Below, one piece after another: positions 1-9,800 of a stretch of DNA of 64,000 nt. The notes beneath the pieces are model-generated. The model worked only from the letters and a program-made list of their open reading frames with translations. It did not search any database and was not told where the DNA came from. Position numbers and translations under genes: made by a program. The stretch comes from Telluria sp042683405 (GTDB lineage Bacteria > Pseudomonadota > Gammaproteobacteria > Burkholderiales > Burkholderiaceae_D): the NCBI RefSeq assembly GCF_042683405.1, contig NZ_JBHUJS010000002.1, positions 372,001-436,000 on the forward strand, read 5' to 3'. How positions within the stretch are numbered: position 1 is the first letter of the stretch; each line of letters opens with the position of its first letter.

Positions 1-1062
1 CATGGACGGCATCTTGCGCGGATTGGCCATCAGCTTCATCTTGCCCACGCCCAGGTCGCGCAGCACCTGCGCGCCGATGCCGTAGCTGCGCAGGTCCATG
101 CTGGCCGCACGGCCGGTCGGGCGCGCGGCCGGCTTGTCCAGCGCGTCGAACTGCGCGAACAGCTGGTCGGCGGTTTCGCCGCAATTGAGCAGCACGATCA
201 CACCGCGCTCGGACTTCTGCACCGCTTCCATGGCCGCCTGCACGCTCCAGGAGTGAGTGGTGGCCTGCGATTCGAGCAGGTCCAGCACCGACACCGGCTG
301 GTGCACGCGCACCAGCGTCTCGGCATCGGCACGGATCTCGCCGTGCACCAGCGCCAGGTGGGCGCTGCCGCTTGGCTTGTCGCGGTAGGCGATCATGCGG
401 AAGGCGCCGGCCTGGGTGCGCAGTTCGCGTTCGGCGACGCGCTCGACCAGGCTTTCGGTCTGGCTGCGGTAGTGGATCAGGTCGGCGATGGTGCCGATCT
501 TGAGCTTGTGTTCCTTGGCGAATTCGAGCAGGTCCGGCAGGCGCGCCATGGTGCCGTCGTCCTTCATGATCTCGCAGATCACCGATGCCGGGGTCAGGCC
601 CGCCATCGCGGTCAGGTCGCAGCCGGCTTCCGTGTGCCCGGCGCGCATCAGGACCCCGCCCGGCTGGGCCTTGAGCGGGAAGATGTGGCCCGGCTGGACG
701 ATGTCGTTCGGGGTTGCGCCCCTGGCCACCGCCACCTGGATGGTGCGCGCGCGGTCGGCCGCCGAGATCCCGGTCGTCACGCCTTCGGCCGCTTCGATCG
801 AAACGGTGAAGTTGGTGCCGAAGGAGGTACCGTTCCGCGAGGTCATCATGCCCAGGTTGAGCTGGTCGACGCGTTCCTCGGTCAGGGTCAGGCACACCAG
901 GCCGCGCGCGTGCTTGATCATGAAGTTGATCGCTTCGGGCGTCACGAAGTCGGCCGCCAGCACCAGGTCGCCTTCGTTCTCGCGGTCCTCCTCGTCGACC
1001 AGGATCACCATGCGCCCTGCGCGCAGTTCTTCGACGATTTCCTGAGTGGTGGAGATGGACAT
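1..1062 (-). CDS. ribBA: 3,4-dihydroxy-2-butanone-4-phosphate synthase with degenerate GTP cyclohydrolase II-like domain (RibBX type), partial
   Basis: Cut by the left edge; 354 codons visible. The N-terminal domain is RibB, which makes 3,4-dihydroxy-2-butanone 4-phosphate from ribulose 5-phosphate for riboflavin synthesis. It carries the acidic DEEDRENEGD motif near residues 23-32 and the RAGHTEAGCDL active-site stretch. From about residue 210 a RibA-like fold follows. The usual SECLTGD...CDCG zinc-binding cysteines and the EGRGIGL loop are absent; the aligned stretch reads LVRVHQPVSVLDLLES and VIVLLNCGET. That is the pattern of the described RibBX variant, whose second domain lacks GTP cyclohydrolase activity. 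The ATG at 1062 is the natural start (MSISTTQEIVEEL). The gene is divergent from the M16 protease. GTP cyclohydrolase II must then be encoded elsewhere, which is an inference. Confidence 0.9.
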   Translation of the reverse strand, partial: MSISTTQEIVEELRAGRMVILVDEEDRENEGDLVLAADFVTPEAINFMIKHARGLVCLTLTEERVDQLNLGMMTSRNGTSFGTNFTVSIEAAEGVTTGISAADRARTIQVAVARGATPNDIVQPGHIFPLKAQPGGVLMRAGHTEAGCDLTAMAGLTPASVICEIMKDDGTMARLPDLLEFAKEHKLKIGTIADLIHYRSQTESLVERVAERELRTQAGAFRMIAYRDKPSGSAHLALVHGEIRADAETLVRVHQPVSVLDLLESQATTHSWSVQAAMEAVQKSERGVIVLLNCGETADQLFAQFDALDKPAARPTGRAASMDLRSYGIGAQVLRDLGVGKMKLMANPRKMPSM

Positions 1063-1241
1063 GGGCGGCTTCCTTGGGTGACGGCGGTAGTGCGTAATCC
1101 GCTATTTTATCGGATTTGGACGGGCTCTTGCTGGTCTCTTGCTGTTTTGACCCTGATCAGATACCAGTCCCAACGGTTTTGTCCGTTAGGAGTAGAATCG
1201 ACCGGCATATTTCCGCCACGAACCAGAGGTTCTTCCCCCCG

Positions 1242-4112
1242 ATGACAAAACGACTAGTGCGAAGCGCAGTACTCAGCGCCCTCCTCCTCGCCACCACCCT
1301 TGCGGCGCAGGCGGGGATCCAGCTGGACCAGACGATTCCCGTCGGCCCGCAGGTTAAAGTCGGAAAGCTCGACAACGGCCTCACCTACTACATCCAGAAG
1401 AACGGCAAGCCCGAGAAGAAGCTCGAGCTGCGCCTGGTCGTGCGCGCCGGTTCGATTCTTGAAGACGACGACCAGCTTGGCCTTGCCCACTTCGTCGAAC
1501 ACATGGCCTTCAACGGCTCGACCCATTTCAAGAAGCACGAACTGGTCTCCTACCTGCAGTCGATCGGCGTGCAGTTCGGGGCCGACCTGAACGCCTATAC
1601 CAGTTTCGACGAGACGGTGTACATCCTGCCGATCCCGACCGAGCGCCGCGAGAACATCGAAAAGGGCTTTACCGTGCTGCACGACTGGGCGCAGGGCGTG
1701 AGCTTCAACGCCGAGGACATCGACAACGAGCGCGGCATCGTGCTGGAAGAAGCGCGCCTGGGCAAAGGCGCGTCCGACCGCATGAACAAGGTGCTGCTGC
1801 CAAAGATCTTCAACGGCTCGCGCTATGCCGAGCGCCTCCCGATCGGCAAGGAGGAAGCCCTCAAGACCTTCAGCCACGACGCGCTGCGCCGCTTCTATCG
1901 CGACTGGTACCGTCCCGACCTGATGGCGGTGGTGGCGGTCGGCGACATCGACCCGGCCGAAGCCGAGCGCCTGATCCGCACCCACTTCGGCAAGCTGAAG
2001 AACCCGGCCAATCCGCGCCCGCGCGTCTCGGCCACGATCGCGCCGCTGCAGAAATCGGAAGGCCTGGTCATCACCGACAAGGAAGCCAACACCAACTCGG
2101 TGTACATCCGCTATCCGGTGCAGGAAGACCGCGAGGACGGCACCTTCCGCGAATTCCGCAAGGGGATGGTCGAGACGCTGTTCTCGATCATGCTCAACGC
2201 CCGCCTGCAGGAGCTGGCGCAGCAGCCGGAACCGCCGTTCGTCGGCGGCGGCAGCGCGATGAGCGGCCTGGTGCGCGGCTACAAGTCGTTCAGCTCCGCG
2301 GCGGTGCTGGGGCGAGGCGGCGTACTGCCCGCGATCGACACGCTGGTGCAGGAGAACGAGCGCGCGCGCAAGCTGGGCTTCTCGGAAGCGGAGCTGGACC
2401 GCGCCAAGAAGAACGTCATGCGCAACCTGGAGCGCGAATTCGCAGAGCGCGAAAAAACCGATTCACACCGCTACGCCGCCGAATACATCCGCAACTTCCT
2501 CGACCGTGAGCCAATCCCGGGCATCGTCAACGAGCATGCCTACGTGCGCGAGCTGATGCCAACCATCACGCTCGACGAGATGAACCGCTACGCGCGCGAG
2601 ACCATCCCGGACCACGCGCAAAAGCTGGTGGTCTTCATGGGCTCGGACAAGCAGGACGTGCCGATCCCGGCGCCGGATGCGCTGCTCGCTGCCGCCATCA
2701 AGGCCGAGGACCTGGAAGTCACGGTCCGCAAGGAGCAGGCCGTGGCCGCGTCGATCATGGACAAGCTGCCCAAGGCCGGCCGCATCGTCGCCGAAACCAG
2801 CGACGCGAAGCTGGGCATCACCACGCTCACCTTGTCCAACGGCGTGAAAGTGATGCTCAAGCCGACCGACTTCCGCAACGACCAGGTGCTGATGGCCGCG
2901 GCGCGCTACGGCGGCCGCTCACTGGTGGACGACGCCGACATCCACAACGCGCGCTACGCCAACGCGATCGCCGCGACGATGGGCGTGAACGGACACTCGC
3001 CGGTCGAGCTGAACAAGATCCTCGCCGGCAAGGCGGCCGGCGCCAACCTGGCCCTGACCAACTTTACCGACAGCGTGACGGCCAGCGCAGGCAGCACCGA
3101 CATCGAAACCATGCTGCAGCTGGTGCACCTGAAGTTCACCAGCGTGCGCCGCGACGAGGACCTGTACAAGTCGTTCATTGGCAAGCAGCGCGAACTGGCG
3201 CGCAACGAGATCTCGCGTCCCGAATCGGTGTTCCGCGACGAGCTGTACACGACCCTGTTCAACGGCCATCCGCGCGTCTCGCTGACGCCGCGCCCGGCCG
3301 ACTTCGACAAGGTCAGCCTGGACCGCAGCCTGGACCTGTTCAAAAGCCGCTTCGGCAGCGCCAAGGGCCTGACCTTCGTGTTCGTCGGCAGCTTCGACCC
3401 GGATGCGATCAAGCCGCTGCTGGCGACCTACCTGGCCAGCCTGCCGGTGACCGACATCCCGGTGAAATACCGCGACCTGAAGGTGCGTCCGGTGACGGGC
3501 GTGGTGAAGAAGGACGTCTACGCGGGCAAGGAGCAGAAGAGCATCATCTCGCTCAACTTCACCGGCACCACCCGGTACTCGGAGCTGGAACAGATGCGCT
3601 TCTCGGCGATGCTGGAGGTGATGAACCTGCGGATCAACGAAGTGCTGCGCGAAAAGCTGGGCCTGATCTACGGCGGCGGCGTGTCAGGCTCGATCGACAA
3701 CGTGCCTTACCCGAACTACCTGATCGGCGCGACGCTGCCGACCGGGCCGCAGAACGTGGATAAGGTGATCGCCGCGACGATGGACGAGATCCGCCTGCTC
3801 AAGGAGAAAGGGCCGGATCCGGCGGACCTGAACAAGGTCAAGCAGGCCTGGCTGATCAACCACACCAAGTCGGTGCGCGAGAACGGCTACTGGCTGGCGC
3901 GCATCCAGAACGCGCTGCTGAAGGGCACCGACCTGCACAGCGTGTTGAAATACGAGGAGATGGTCAAGTCGCTGACGCCGGCGCAAGTGCAGGCTGCGGC
4001 AAAGCGGTACTTCAATACGGGGAACTACGTGCAGGTGGTGCTGTATCCGGAGAAGGCGGTAGCGAATGCGGCGCCGGTGTCCGCGCCCGCCGCCGCCAGC
4101 ACCGCCGACTGA
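1242..4112 (+). CDS. Secreted M16 family zinc metallopeptidase (pitrilysin/PqqL-like)
   Basis: A 956-residue protein of two M16 halves. The start is placed at MTKRLVRSAV because a Sec signal peptide follows directly (hydrophobic core about residues 9-22, AQA|G-like cleavage). The 126 nt upstream in the same frame lack protein-like composition. The inverted zinc motif HFVEH lies at residues 83-87 and the downstream glutamate in ERGIVLEEAR supplies the third ligand. The second half (about residues 510-930) keeps the fold but has no HxxEH, as in PqqL-type proteases. Length and layout match periplasmic M16B enzymes that degrade peptides. It is transcribed towards ribE and separated from it by a hairpin made of two repeat copies. 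The substrate is unknown. Confidence 0.9.
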   Translation: MTKRLVRSAVLSALLLATTLAAQAGIQLDQTIPVGPQVKVGKLDNGLTYYIQKNGKPEKKLELRLVVRAGSILEDDDQLGLAHFVEHMAFNGSTHFKKHELVSYLQSIGVQFGADLNAYTSFDETVYILPIPTERRENIEKGFTVLHDWAQGVSFNAEDIDNERGIVLEEARLGKGASDRMNKVLLPKIFNGSRYAERLPIGKEEALKTFSHDALRRFYRDWYRPDLMAVVAVGDIDPAEAERLIRTHFGKLKNPANPRPRVSATIAPLQKSEGLVITDKEANTNSVYIRYPVQEDREDGTFREFRKGMVETLFSIMLNARLQELAQQPEPPFVGGGSAMSGLVRGYKSFSSAAVLGRGGVLPAIDTLVQENERARKLGFSEAELDRAKKNVMRNLEREFAEREKTDSHRYAAEYIRNFLDREPIPGIVNEHAYVRELMPTITLDEMNRYARETIPDHAQKLVVFMGSDKQDVPIPAPDALLAAAIKAEDLEVTVRKEQAVAASIMDKLPKAGRIVAETSDAKLGITTLTLSNGVKVMLKPTDFRNDQVLMAAARYGGRSLVDDADIHNARYANAIAATMGVNGHSPVELNKILAGKAAGANLALTNFTDSVTASAGSTDIETMLQLVHLKFTSVRRDEDLYKSFIGKQRELARNEISRPESVFRDELYTTLFNGHPRVSLTPRPADFDKVSLDRSLDLFKSRFGSAKGLTFVFVGSFDPDAIKPLLATYLASLPVTDIPVKYRDLKVRPVTGVVKKDVYAGKEQKSIISLNFTGTTRYSELEQMRFSAMLEVMNLRINEVLREKLGLIYGGGVSGSIDNVPYPNYLIGATLPTGPQNVDKVIAATMDEIRLLKEKGPDPADLNKVKQAWLINHTKSVRENGYWLARIQNALLKGTDLHSVLKYEEMVKSLTPAQVQAAAKRYFNTGNYVQVVLYPEKAVANAAPVSAPAAASTAD

Positions 4113-4117
4113 ACATT

Positions 4118-4152
4118 AGGGGACCGTTCCCTGCCGGGACAGTCCCCTTTCT
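4118..4152. terminator. Inverted repeat between convergent genes, probable terminator
   Basis: GGGGACCGTTCCC at 4119-4131 faces GGGACAGTCCCC at 4136-4147 across a TGCC loop, followed by TTT. Each arm is a copy of the GGGGAC-N-GTCCCC motif found at several other intergenic sites in this window. It lies in the 40-nt gap between the M16 gene and the convergent ribE, so it could end the + transcript. Confidence 0.5.
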
Positions 4153-4776
4153 TCATGCAGGCTTGTCCAGCGAGAGCATGCGCTCCACATAACGCGCGAT
4201 CAGGTCGATCTCCAAATTGACGCGCGCGCCCACCTTCAGGTGCCGCAGCGTGGTCACCTCGATCGTGTGCGGAATCAGGTTGATCGAGAACCGGCACACT
4301 CCCCCATCCACGTCCCCGACCTTGTTCACGGTCAGCGACACGCCATTGACCACCACCGAGCCCTTGTACGCCAGGTAGCGCGCCAGGCTGGCGGGCGCAT
4401 CGACCATGAGCAGCCACGATTCACCCACCTGCTCGAAGCGGTGCACATGGCCGATGCCGTCCACGTGGCCCGACACGAGGTGACCGCCCAGGCGCTCGTT
4501 CAGCGTCAGGGCCTTTTCGAGGTTCACTTCGCCCGGCGCATCCAGGCCCGCCGTGCAGTTCAGGCTTTCCCGCGAGACGTCGACGGTAAAACTGTCCGCG
4601 GTCTTGGCCACCACCGTCATGCAGGCGCCGTTCAGCGCGATCGAGTCGCCCAGCGCCACATCGCCCAGCGGCAGCCCGCCCGCATGCACGTCGAGGCGCA
4701 CGCCAGCGTCGGGGCCGCCCTCCAGCGGAGTGACGGAATTGATTTTGCCGACAGCGGCAACGATACCGGTAAACAT
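4153..4776 (-). CDS. ribE: Riboflavin synthase alpha chain
   Basis: A 207-residue protein catalysing dismutation of two 6,7-dimethyl-8-ribityllumazines to riboflavin, the last step of the pathway. It shows the two tandem lumazine-binding repeats of the family, beginning MFTGIVAAVGKI and, in the second repeat, LGGHLVSGHVDGIG. Conserved LNGACMTV and VNGVSLTVN stretches mark equivalent positions in the two repeats. Length is typical (about 200-215). It starts 12 nt after the ribD stop, so the two are almost certainly cotranscribed. Confidence 0.97.
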   Translation of the reverse strand: MFTGIVAAVGKINSVTPLEGGPDAGVRLDVHAGGLPLGDVALGDSIALNGACMTVVAKTADSFTVDVSRESLNCTAGLDAPGEVNLEKALTLNERLGGHLVSGHVDGIGHVHRFEQVGESWLLMVDAPASLARYLAYKGSVVVNGVSLTVNKVGDVDGGVCRFSINLIPHTIEVTTLRHLKVGARVNLEIDLIARYVERMLSLDKPA

Positions 4777-4788
4777 GCTTGTCCTGTT

Positions 4789-5949
4789 TTAGTGATTGAA
4801 TCTTGCGAGGATGCGCAGGTCGGCGCCGACCTGGGCGACATCGTGGAATGCGAGCTGCTGGCGGTCATCCAGCGACGACAGCGACGGCAGTGCGAACATG
4901 CCCTGCCCGTCGCCGACCAGCGACGGCGCCACGTACACGAGGAGCTCGTCCACGCAGTGTTCGCGCAGCAGCGAGCCGTTCAGCTTGTAGCCCGCTTCGA
5001 CGTGCAGTTCGTTGATCTCGCGCCGGCCCAGCTCCCGCATGAGCGCGGGCAGGTCGACCTTGCCGTCCGGGTTGGGCAGGCAGATCACCTCGTGCCCGGT
5101 GGCGTGCAGCAGGGCTTCCTTTTCCGGGTTGCGCAGGGCCGACACAACCAGGGTGCGCGCGCCGCTCAGGATGCGCGCCGCAAGGTCGATCTCGAGCTTG
5201 CTGTCGACCACCACGCGCAGCGGCTGGCGCGGCGTATCGATTGCGCGCACCGTCATTTGCGGATCGTCTTCCTTGACGGTGCCGATGCCGGTGAGGATGG
5301 CGCAGGCGCGCGCGCGCCACGCGTGGCCGTCGGCCCGTGCTTCCGGCCCCGTGATCCACTGGCTGATGCCGTTGCGGAGCGCGGTCGTCCCGTCCAGGCT
5401 GGCCGCGATCTTCAGCCGCACCCAGGGCAAGCCGGTGCGCATACGCTTGAAGAAGCCGATATTCAGTTCGTGCGCCTCGTCCGCGAGCACCCCGATGGCG
5501 GTCTCGATACCCGCTTCGCGCAGCTGCGCCATGCCGCGGCCGGACACCAGCGGATTCGGGTCGGCCATCGCTGCCACGACCCGGCCGAGGCCCGCCTTGA
5601 CCAGCGCTTCCGAACACGGCGGCGTGCGGCCATGGTGGCTGCACGGCTCCAGCGTGACGTAAGCGGTGGCGCCGGCGACGTCGTTGCCGCGCTCGCGCGC
5701 GTCGCGCAGCGCCATGATCTCGGCATGCGCCTGTCCGGCCGGCTGGGTGGAACCGGCGCCGATGACCTGGCCGTCGCGCACGATCACGCAGCCGACACGC
5801 GGGTTGGGAGTGGTGATGTACATGCCCTTGCGCGCCCATTCGAGCGCGAGGCGCATGCCGTCGATATCGTCGATGATCTGCACTATGGAGTTCTGGCCTT
5901 CCTGGTCATCAGGGAGCGGCGTCGTCGTCGCCCCCGCAGCTGTCGTCAT
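4789..5949 (-). CDS. ribD: Bifunctional diaminohydroxyphosphoribosylaminopyrimidine deaminase / 5-amino-6-(5-phosphoribosylamino)uracil reductase
   Basis: Carries out the second and third steps from GTP to riboflavin. Numbered from 5949, the N-terminal deaminase domain has the zinc motifs HAE (75-77) and PCSHHGRTPPC (102-112, zinc cysteines 103 and 112), plus PNPRVGCVIV. The reductase domain follows from about residue 160 (LPWVRLKIAASLDG). The start is uncertain. The ATG at 5949 gives 386 residues and overlaps the end of the pilin gene by 41 nt. A GTG at 5883 or an ATG at 5856 would also preserve the catalytic parts; the last would trim the usual N-terminal helix. None has a convincing Shine-Dalgarno, which fits translational coupling to the upstream gene. 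ribE follows 12 nt later. Confidence 0.93.
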   Translation of the reverse strand: MTTAAGATTTPLPDDQEGQNSIVQIIDDIDGMRLALEWARKGMYITTPNPRVGCVIVRDGQVIGAGSTQPAGQAHAEIMALRDARERGNDVAGATAYVTLEPCSHHGRTPPCSEALVKAGLGRVVAAMADPNPLVSGRGMAQLREAGIETAIGVLADEAHELNIGFFKRMRTGLPWVRLKIAASLDGTTALRNGISQWITGPEARADGHAWRARACAILTGIGTVKEDDPQMTVRAIDTPRQPLRVVVDSKLEIDLAARILSGARTLVVSALRNPEKEALLHATGHEVICLPNPDGKVDLPALMRELGRREINELHVEAGYKLNGSLLREHCVDELLVYVAPSLVGDGQGMFALPSLSSLDDRQQLAFHDVAQVGADLRILARFNH

Positions 5950-6460
5950 GCGCCGGATTGCACACCCGCGCACGTCCGAGCATGCTGATTTTAATACGCC
6001 GGACGGCATCTCCCTGCTGCAGGGTCAGCGATCCGAACCGGGCGACCATGCTGCTGGTGGCCGAGCATGCGCGTCCGCTGCCATTATAGGCAATATAAGG
6101 TGGGCTCGGTTGGGTCGAAAAGCTTGCACGGGCCACCAGCCCGGGCGGGAGCGGGCCACGCCGCAGCAGGAACTCGTCCCCCTCGCCGGGGCGGCGGTCG
6201 GCGTCCCGGTCGATGAACACGGCCCAGCCGTCGGCCCAGTCGCCTTCCTCGCCCAGCGGCGCCAGCATGACCCGGGTATTGCGCGCGATCGCCTGCGCCC
6301 GGGTGAACTGCACCGCCGAGAACAGCTCGCCGGTGGCCGAGCGCAGCGCCAGTGCATCGAGCAGGCTGGCGTAGTTCGGCGCGGCCGCTGCGGCCAGCAC
6401 CAGCGCCAGCGATGCGGCCACCATCAGTTCGGTGAGCGTGAAGCCGCGTTGGCGCTTCAT
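5909..6460 (-). CDS. fimT: GspH/FimT family pseudopilin (minor pilin)
   Basis: A 183-residue type IV prepilin-like protein. MKRQRG|FTLTELMVAAS is a class III prepilin signal: leader-peptidase cleavage after Gly6, Glu at +5, then a hydrophobic helix. A GspH/FimT domain follows, with RSATGELFSAVQFTRAQAIARN and the ending typical of FimT. It is the last gene of the minor pilin cluster. Its ATG overlaps the stop of the preceding pilin gene (ATGA), and its own end overlaps the longest ribD reading frame. In Pseudomonas-type loci fimT/fimU stands first; here it stands last. Confidence 0.88.
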   Translation of the reverse strand: MKRQRGFTLTELMVAASLALVLAAAAAPNYASLLDALALRSATGELFSAVQFTRAQAIARNTRVMLAPLGEEGDWADGWAVFIDRDADRRPGEGDEFLLRRGPLPPGLVARASFSTQPSPPYIAYNGSGRACSATSSMVARFGSLTLQQGDAVRRIKISMLGRARVCNPAHDDSCGGDDDAAP

Positions 6461-6891
6461 GGCCAGCACCGTTTCCCGCCCGCTTCGGCGCCGCGCCGGC
6501 CGTCGCTGCCGAGGTAGAGCGCACCGCACTCGGCGTCCACGAAGGTGCGGTCCACGCGCGGACTGCCGGGAATCGCGCGCACTTCGACGCATTCGGCCAG
6601 CGTGGCGCCCATGCAGGGCGCGGCCACCAGCTCGTAAGCGCTGCGGGACGCGCTTGGCCCGACCCACCAGCGGAACGGCGGGTGCGGCTCGTCCGCCGAG
6701 TACGCGGCATAGACATTGTGCCTGGTGTAGTAGCGCTCCTGCTGCTGCATGGCTTCCACCAGTGCGACGCGCGCTTCGGTGCGGCGCGTGCGCACCGCAT
6801 ATTCCGCGTAGTTCGGCACCGCGACCGCGAGTATGACGCCGATCACTGCCATCGCAGCAAGCAGTTCGGCCAGCGTGAATCCGTTTTTCAC
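6457..6891 (-). CDS. pilE: Type IV minor pilin, PilE-like
   Basis: A 144-residue prepilin with GTG start. The leader is four residues, MKNG|FTLAELLAAMAVIG, with cleavage after Gly4 and Glu at +5. The next stretch PNYAEYAVRTRRTEARVALVEAMQQQERYYTRHNVYA is the ComP/PilE-family signature, and two cysteines near the C-terminus (AECGALYLG and KRCWP) probably form the D-loop disulfide. The GTG overlaps the pilY1 stop by four bases and its own stop overlaps the next ATG, so translation is coupled on both sides. It probably belongs to the pilus-tip priming complex with PilV/W/X/Y1 rather than being the major pilin. Confidence 0.87.
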   Translation of the reverse strand: MKNGFTLAELLAAMAVIGVILAVAVPNYAEYAVRTRRTEARVALVEAMQQQERYYTRHNVYAAYSADEPHPPFRWWVGPSASRSAYELVAAPCMGATLAECVEVRAIPGSPRVDRTFVDAECGALYLGSDGRRGAEAGGKRCWP

Positions 6892-9800
6892 TTCGACTCT
6901 CCTTCCTCGATCGCTGCATCGTGCAGCTCCTGCCAATTGGTGATCTCGCGCCAGCTTAGGCGCTTCGCGGGAAGTGCCACGCTGACCGCGGGCAGCGCCT
7001 GGCCGCCGGGAGCGACCGGGACGAACGCGTAGCGGCGCACTGCCCTGGCAAGTCCGGCTCCGTCCCGCGCAGTCGTCGTGGTGCCGGCGAGGACGAGCAG
7101 CGGCGGTATCGGAGAGGAATTGGCGCTGGTGGTTCCGGTCACACCCGCCGTGGCTGCACCGGCGTCGGCGCCGGCGTGGGCGAGCCCGCCCAGGGCCGAG
7201 AGCACGTAGGTGCGCGTGGCGGAAGTGCTGCACGGGTCCGCGGCAGGAACGGTCGACGTGGCGACCAGCACGCCGCCATCGGCAAGCGGCGGCGCAGTCA
7301 TTCGCTCTCCCGTCCGGGCAGAGTCCGGAAAGTCGAAGTACCAGCCCTTGTGCCGCGCGTAGTCCACCGGCTCTCCCGCAACCCTGAAACCGGCACCGCT
7401 GCGCTCCAGCATGCGCACCGCGAGCTGGCTGCGCGAGCCCACGGCAGCGCCCTCCGCAAGGCTGTCGTACACCGCATACAGCGACTGGATTCCGCTACCG
7501 GAGGGGAGCGCGTCGCGCGCCTCCAGCATGCGGCCGGTACCGAACAGGACGAGATGCCCGCCGCCGGGCCCGTACACGATCCGTGGCGCGGAGCTGATCG
7601 GCTGGAGCGTGCCGCGCCCGTCCCGTGCAGTGAACAGCTGCGTGGCCGCGCCGCGCCATGGCGGGCTGCCGCGCAGATCGAAACGCCACAGGCGTCCCTG
7701 CAAGTCGCCGGCATAGGCATGGGTGACGCTGCCATCGGCTGCCAGCACGACCGAAGGCGGACCGAGCGCGTTCGCATCGCCGCGCTCCGCAGCAGCGGCA
7801 TCGAAGCGGTAGTAATTGACGTTGATGCGCCAGCGCTCGCGGCGCGGCTTGTCGAGCGCAAGCAGAAACAGTGCACCGTCGGGCGCTCCGCCGTTCGCGT
7901 AGTTATTCAGCCCGCTGCTCACCAGCGCGAAATAACGGTAGCGCGGCGGCGCCTTTCCGCTGCTGACCTTCAGTTTGGCGATGACGGGAGGAGCAAGCAC
8001 ATGGCCCATCCTGCGGTCGTCCGCATCGGAGAACTGCCACAACTCGCCCGCTCCCGCCGCGAACGCCTCGGGACGGGTGATATCGATCGCGAACAGTCCC
8101 TTCGCGCCCATGCCATAGCCGGATGCGAGCACGGTGCGCCATGCGTCGCCGGTGTAGGCCTCCCCTGCACCCGGGCTCCCGTCCACCCATGCGCGGTGGG
8201 CGTAGCCGGGGCTGGCGAGCTGCGGCAGCGCGGGGTACAGGGCGCGCGGGACGTACGCGAAGCGCTCGATGCCGGTCGCGGCGTCGAAGGCGTGCAGCAT
8301 GCCGTCGTTGGCGCCGACGTAGGCCAACGTCCTGCGGCCCGCATGCCGCTGCCGGAATTCCGCATACCCCTCGCCCTGCACCGACACCGAAGGCGGACCG
8401 ACCACAAGGGGAACAGAACGCACGATGTCGCCCAGCATGCCTGCCCGCGCCCGCATGGACTTCCCTTCATCCCTGCGTTCGCCGCGCAGGTAACGGACCA
8501 GGTCCGGGTCCATGTCCACCACGCCCGGCTCGAAGGGGACGGCGGCGCCTGTGCCGTCCGGGCGCTCGATCGTGGTGAATATATTGCGTGTGGATGGCGG
8601 CGGCAGTTTGCCGGCCGCGCGCCACGAAGCGCCCGGTGCGATGCGGCCGTCGACAAGCTCGAACCGTGCAAGGTCGCCGGACCAGCTTGCACGGTCGTAG
8701 GATGACAGCAGGATGAATCCGCCGCGGCTGTCCACGGACGCTGTCGCCATCGCGGGCACCGAACCTTGCGGCCGCACCGCGCGCCGCGCCACTGCGAGGG
8801 CCGCCTCGCGCAGCCCGGCGGCATTGGCGCCATCGAACCAGGCGCCACGGGCCGCCAGCGCGAGCGGATTCAGGCCGGACTCCGGTGACGTCTGCAGGGC
8901 GAGCGTCTCGACGGTGCCGTCCAGGTCGGCGCGTATCGGCCGCGTGGAGGACCACAGCGCGGCGCCGGCCAGGTAGAACGAGCCGGTCCCGTCCGCCCCG
9001 CCCGCCTTGCGCGCCAGGTTGACCACGCCCGCATCGAGGCCCGCACGGTCGGTCCACGCCATGACATTGAACGGCTCCCCTGGCGCGAAGGTGTCCGCCG
9101 CCCTGCCCCGGTCGAGATAGGAGGTGACCCAGTTGCCGGGCAGGTAGCGGTCCTCCACGCCGAACGGCCGGGCGACCACTGCGACCGCATTGCGCTGGCA
9201 CCTCGCCAGCAACGGATCGGGCTGCGGCCCGAGCACCGCAAGCTGGCCGTCGCTTCCCGCTGATGCATCCAGTGCACGGCCCTGCAGGTAGCGCAAAGCT
9301 TCGTAGTACAGCTCCGCGGTGGGTGCATATGCCTTGTAGATGCCATCGCGGCCGGTGCGGTTGATGACATTGATCGCGCCGCTCGCCGCCGCGCCGGTAT
9401 TGTCCGGATCCCGCGCGAGCACACCGGTCTGTTCGTTCCATTCGGTGCGGATGTCCTTCAGCGGCGCGCGCAGCACGCCACCGTACAGGTTGCGGTCCTC
9501 GACACCCCGGCCGGTGAGGTAGGACATCACGCCGATCCGTGCGGCCGGCGCGATCTCCTGCAAGGCGCCTTCGGGCTTGCTCGCGCTGCCGCGCGGGCGG
9601 CACAGCGCCGGCCTGTCCGCTGCGTCGTCCGCGTCGCACACGCGCACCCGCGCCGCATATTCGCCGAGGTGCTTGTCGGAGACCAGCAGGCGGCCGGTCT
9701 TGCCGCGGCGTGGCGCGTCACAGCGCTTGCCGCGGTCGGTGCGGCTGAACAGGATGCGGTCGCGGCACGACACGATATGCAGCTCGCCCGCCCCGAACGG

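Noticed and set aside
1116..1241. Upstream extension of the M16 protease
   Set aside because: It would bury the signal peptide, and the codons look like promoter/leader sequence.
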